From assembly GCF_937863485.1 (NCBI RefSeq), contig NZ_CALMFY010000017.1:1-36219 (forward strand): DNA of 36,219 nt, in the 5' to 3' direction. Positions 35,860 through 36,219 of this stretch are shown one piece after another (positions within the stretch are counted from its first letter, which is position 1; the number at the start of each line of letters is the position of its first letter). The translations under genes were made by a program, and so were the position numbers. Below the pieces are notes generated by a model. That model saw nothing but the letters and a program-made list of their open reading frames with translations, made no database searches and was not told where the DNA came from. The DNA comes from an uncultured Nostoc sp. Its GTDB lineage: Bacteria > Cyanobacteriota > Cyanobacteriia > Cyanobacteriales > Nostocaceae.

Positions 35860-36219
35860 AGTACCGAATTGGAAATTTTGATTTTATTCACATTGTTAAG
35901 TTTATCCAAACGCAGAAGTACAGGGTATAAAGATTAGGGAGATGGGGAGTGGGAAAGCAGGGGGATGAGGGAGAGTTAGAAGTTGAGGGACTTCCAAATA
36001 AAAAAATATTCCAAAACTGACGCAAAAATCCTCTTTATTTCTCCTCTCTGTGTTCTCTGCGTCTCTGTGGTAGCCTGCGGCAAGCCGCTGCGCGTCTACG
36101 TTTATTTGGATAATTTGTTTCTTGGAAATCCCTGAAGCATTGGTTCCAAGACTCATTCATCCACCTTAACCCTCTTTTGTCACTCTAGGCAGAAGAAAAT
36201 TGGAAATAAGGGATATTGA
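35860..36219. other. Terminal spacer
   Basis: Contains purine-rich dispersed repeat sequence (GATGGGGAGTGGGAAAGCAG near 35940) and CTCTGTGTTCTCTGCGTCTC, a widespread Nostoc spacer repeat that also occurs in similar form near 34019. The minus-strand frame at 35902-36156 is repeat-derived. No gene is seen up to the window end. Confidence 0.55.

Noticed and set aside
35902..36156. 84-codon minus-strand frame
   Set aside because: Low-complexity translation of purine-rich spacer repeats.

Overview
The window is chromosomal DNA from a filamentous, heterocyst-forming type of cyanobacterium, most likely Nostoc or a close relative. The evidence is the dense GCGATCGC (HIP1) octamers, heptanucleotide tandem repeats (STRR), palindromic dispersed repeats, and a gene set typical of that group: two-domain ThiE, phylloquinone genes menD and menB, tandem PspA/Vipp1 proteins, a PEP-CTERM protein, a CcbP-like calcium binder and an FLAP1-like DUF1517 protein. 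Most of it is an ordinary core genome with short gene clusters separated by long, repeat-rich spacers.

Layout. 0.5-1.9 kb: thiE and thiS (thiamine). 1.9-3.8 kb: a palindromic repeat cluster that abuts a GC-rich, HIP1-free segment with a truncated cupin and an intact aldo/keto reductase; this is the clearest sign of horizontal transfer. 3.9-4.1 kb: a frameshifted NTPase fragment. 4.3-6.3 kb (minus): an msrA-msrB-GST cluster, with exported methionine sulfoxide reductases that both lack a resolving cysteine. 6.6-7.8 kb: a glycosyltransferase. 8.7-10.8 kb: DUF1517 protein, CcbP-like protein, and a sugar O-acetyltransferase broken by one in-frame TGA. 10.97-11.18 kb: a MITE. 11.3-12.6 kb: a REC-PAS-GGDEF diguanylate cyclase with three copies of a perfect palindrome at and upstream of its start. 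13.5-18.7 kb: folB, menD and menB, the last two separated by a small unknown gene and an Rpn/DUF2887 nuclease-like gene with a decayed partial copy beside it. 18.8-24.5 kb: a small four-cysteine protein, DciA, a SPOR-like membrane protein, tandem PspA-like and Vipp1 genes, and a thioredoxin. 24.8-28.1 kb: an aminotransferase, a repeat-packed spacer, and a PEP-CTERM protein. 28.6-31.7 kb: a lone receiver protein, a 59-residue coiled-coil protein, and uvrC flanked by a perfect 27-bp inverted repeat. 31.8-36.2 kb: repeats, a 59-residue zinc-ribbon protein, a secreted Gln-rich protein, rlmN and a MIF-like tautomerase.

Working together. The obvious functional groupings are thiamine (thiE, thiS), phylloquinone (menD, menB), oxidative protein repair (msrA, msrB, GST; perhaps the thioredoxin) and membrane maintenance (PspA-like, Vipp1). 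I do not see a complete, clearly novel multi-gene system. The most interesting signals are the triple TAACATGTTA palindrome at the diguanylate cyclase, the doubly one-Cys Msr cluster, the single-nonsense acetyltransferase, an STRR array inside the menD coding sequence, a strong terminator hairpin with no gene before it, and several families of small mobile repeats.
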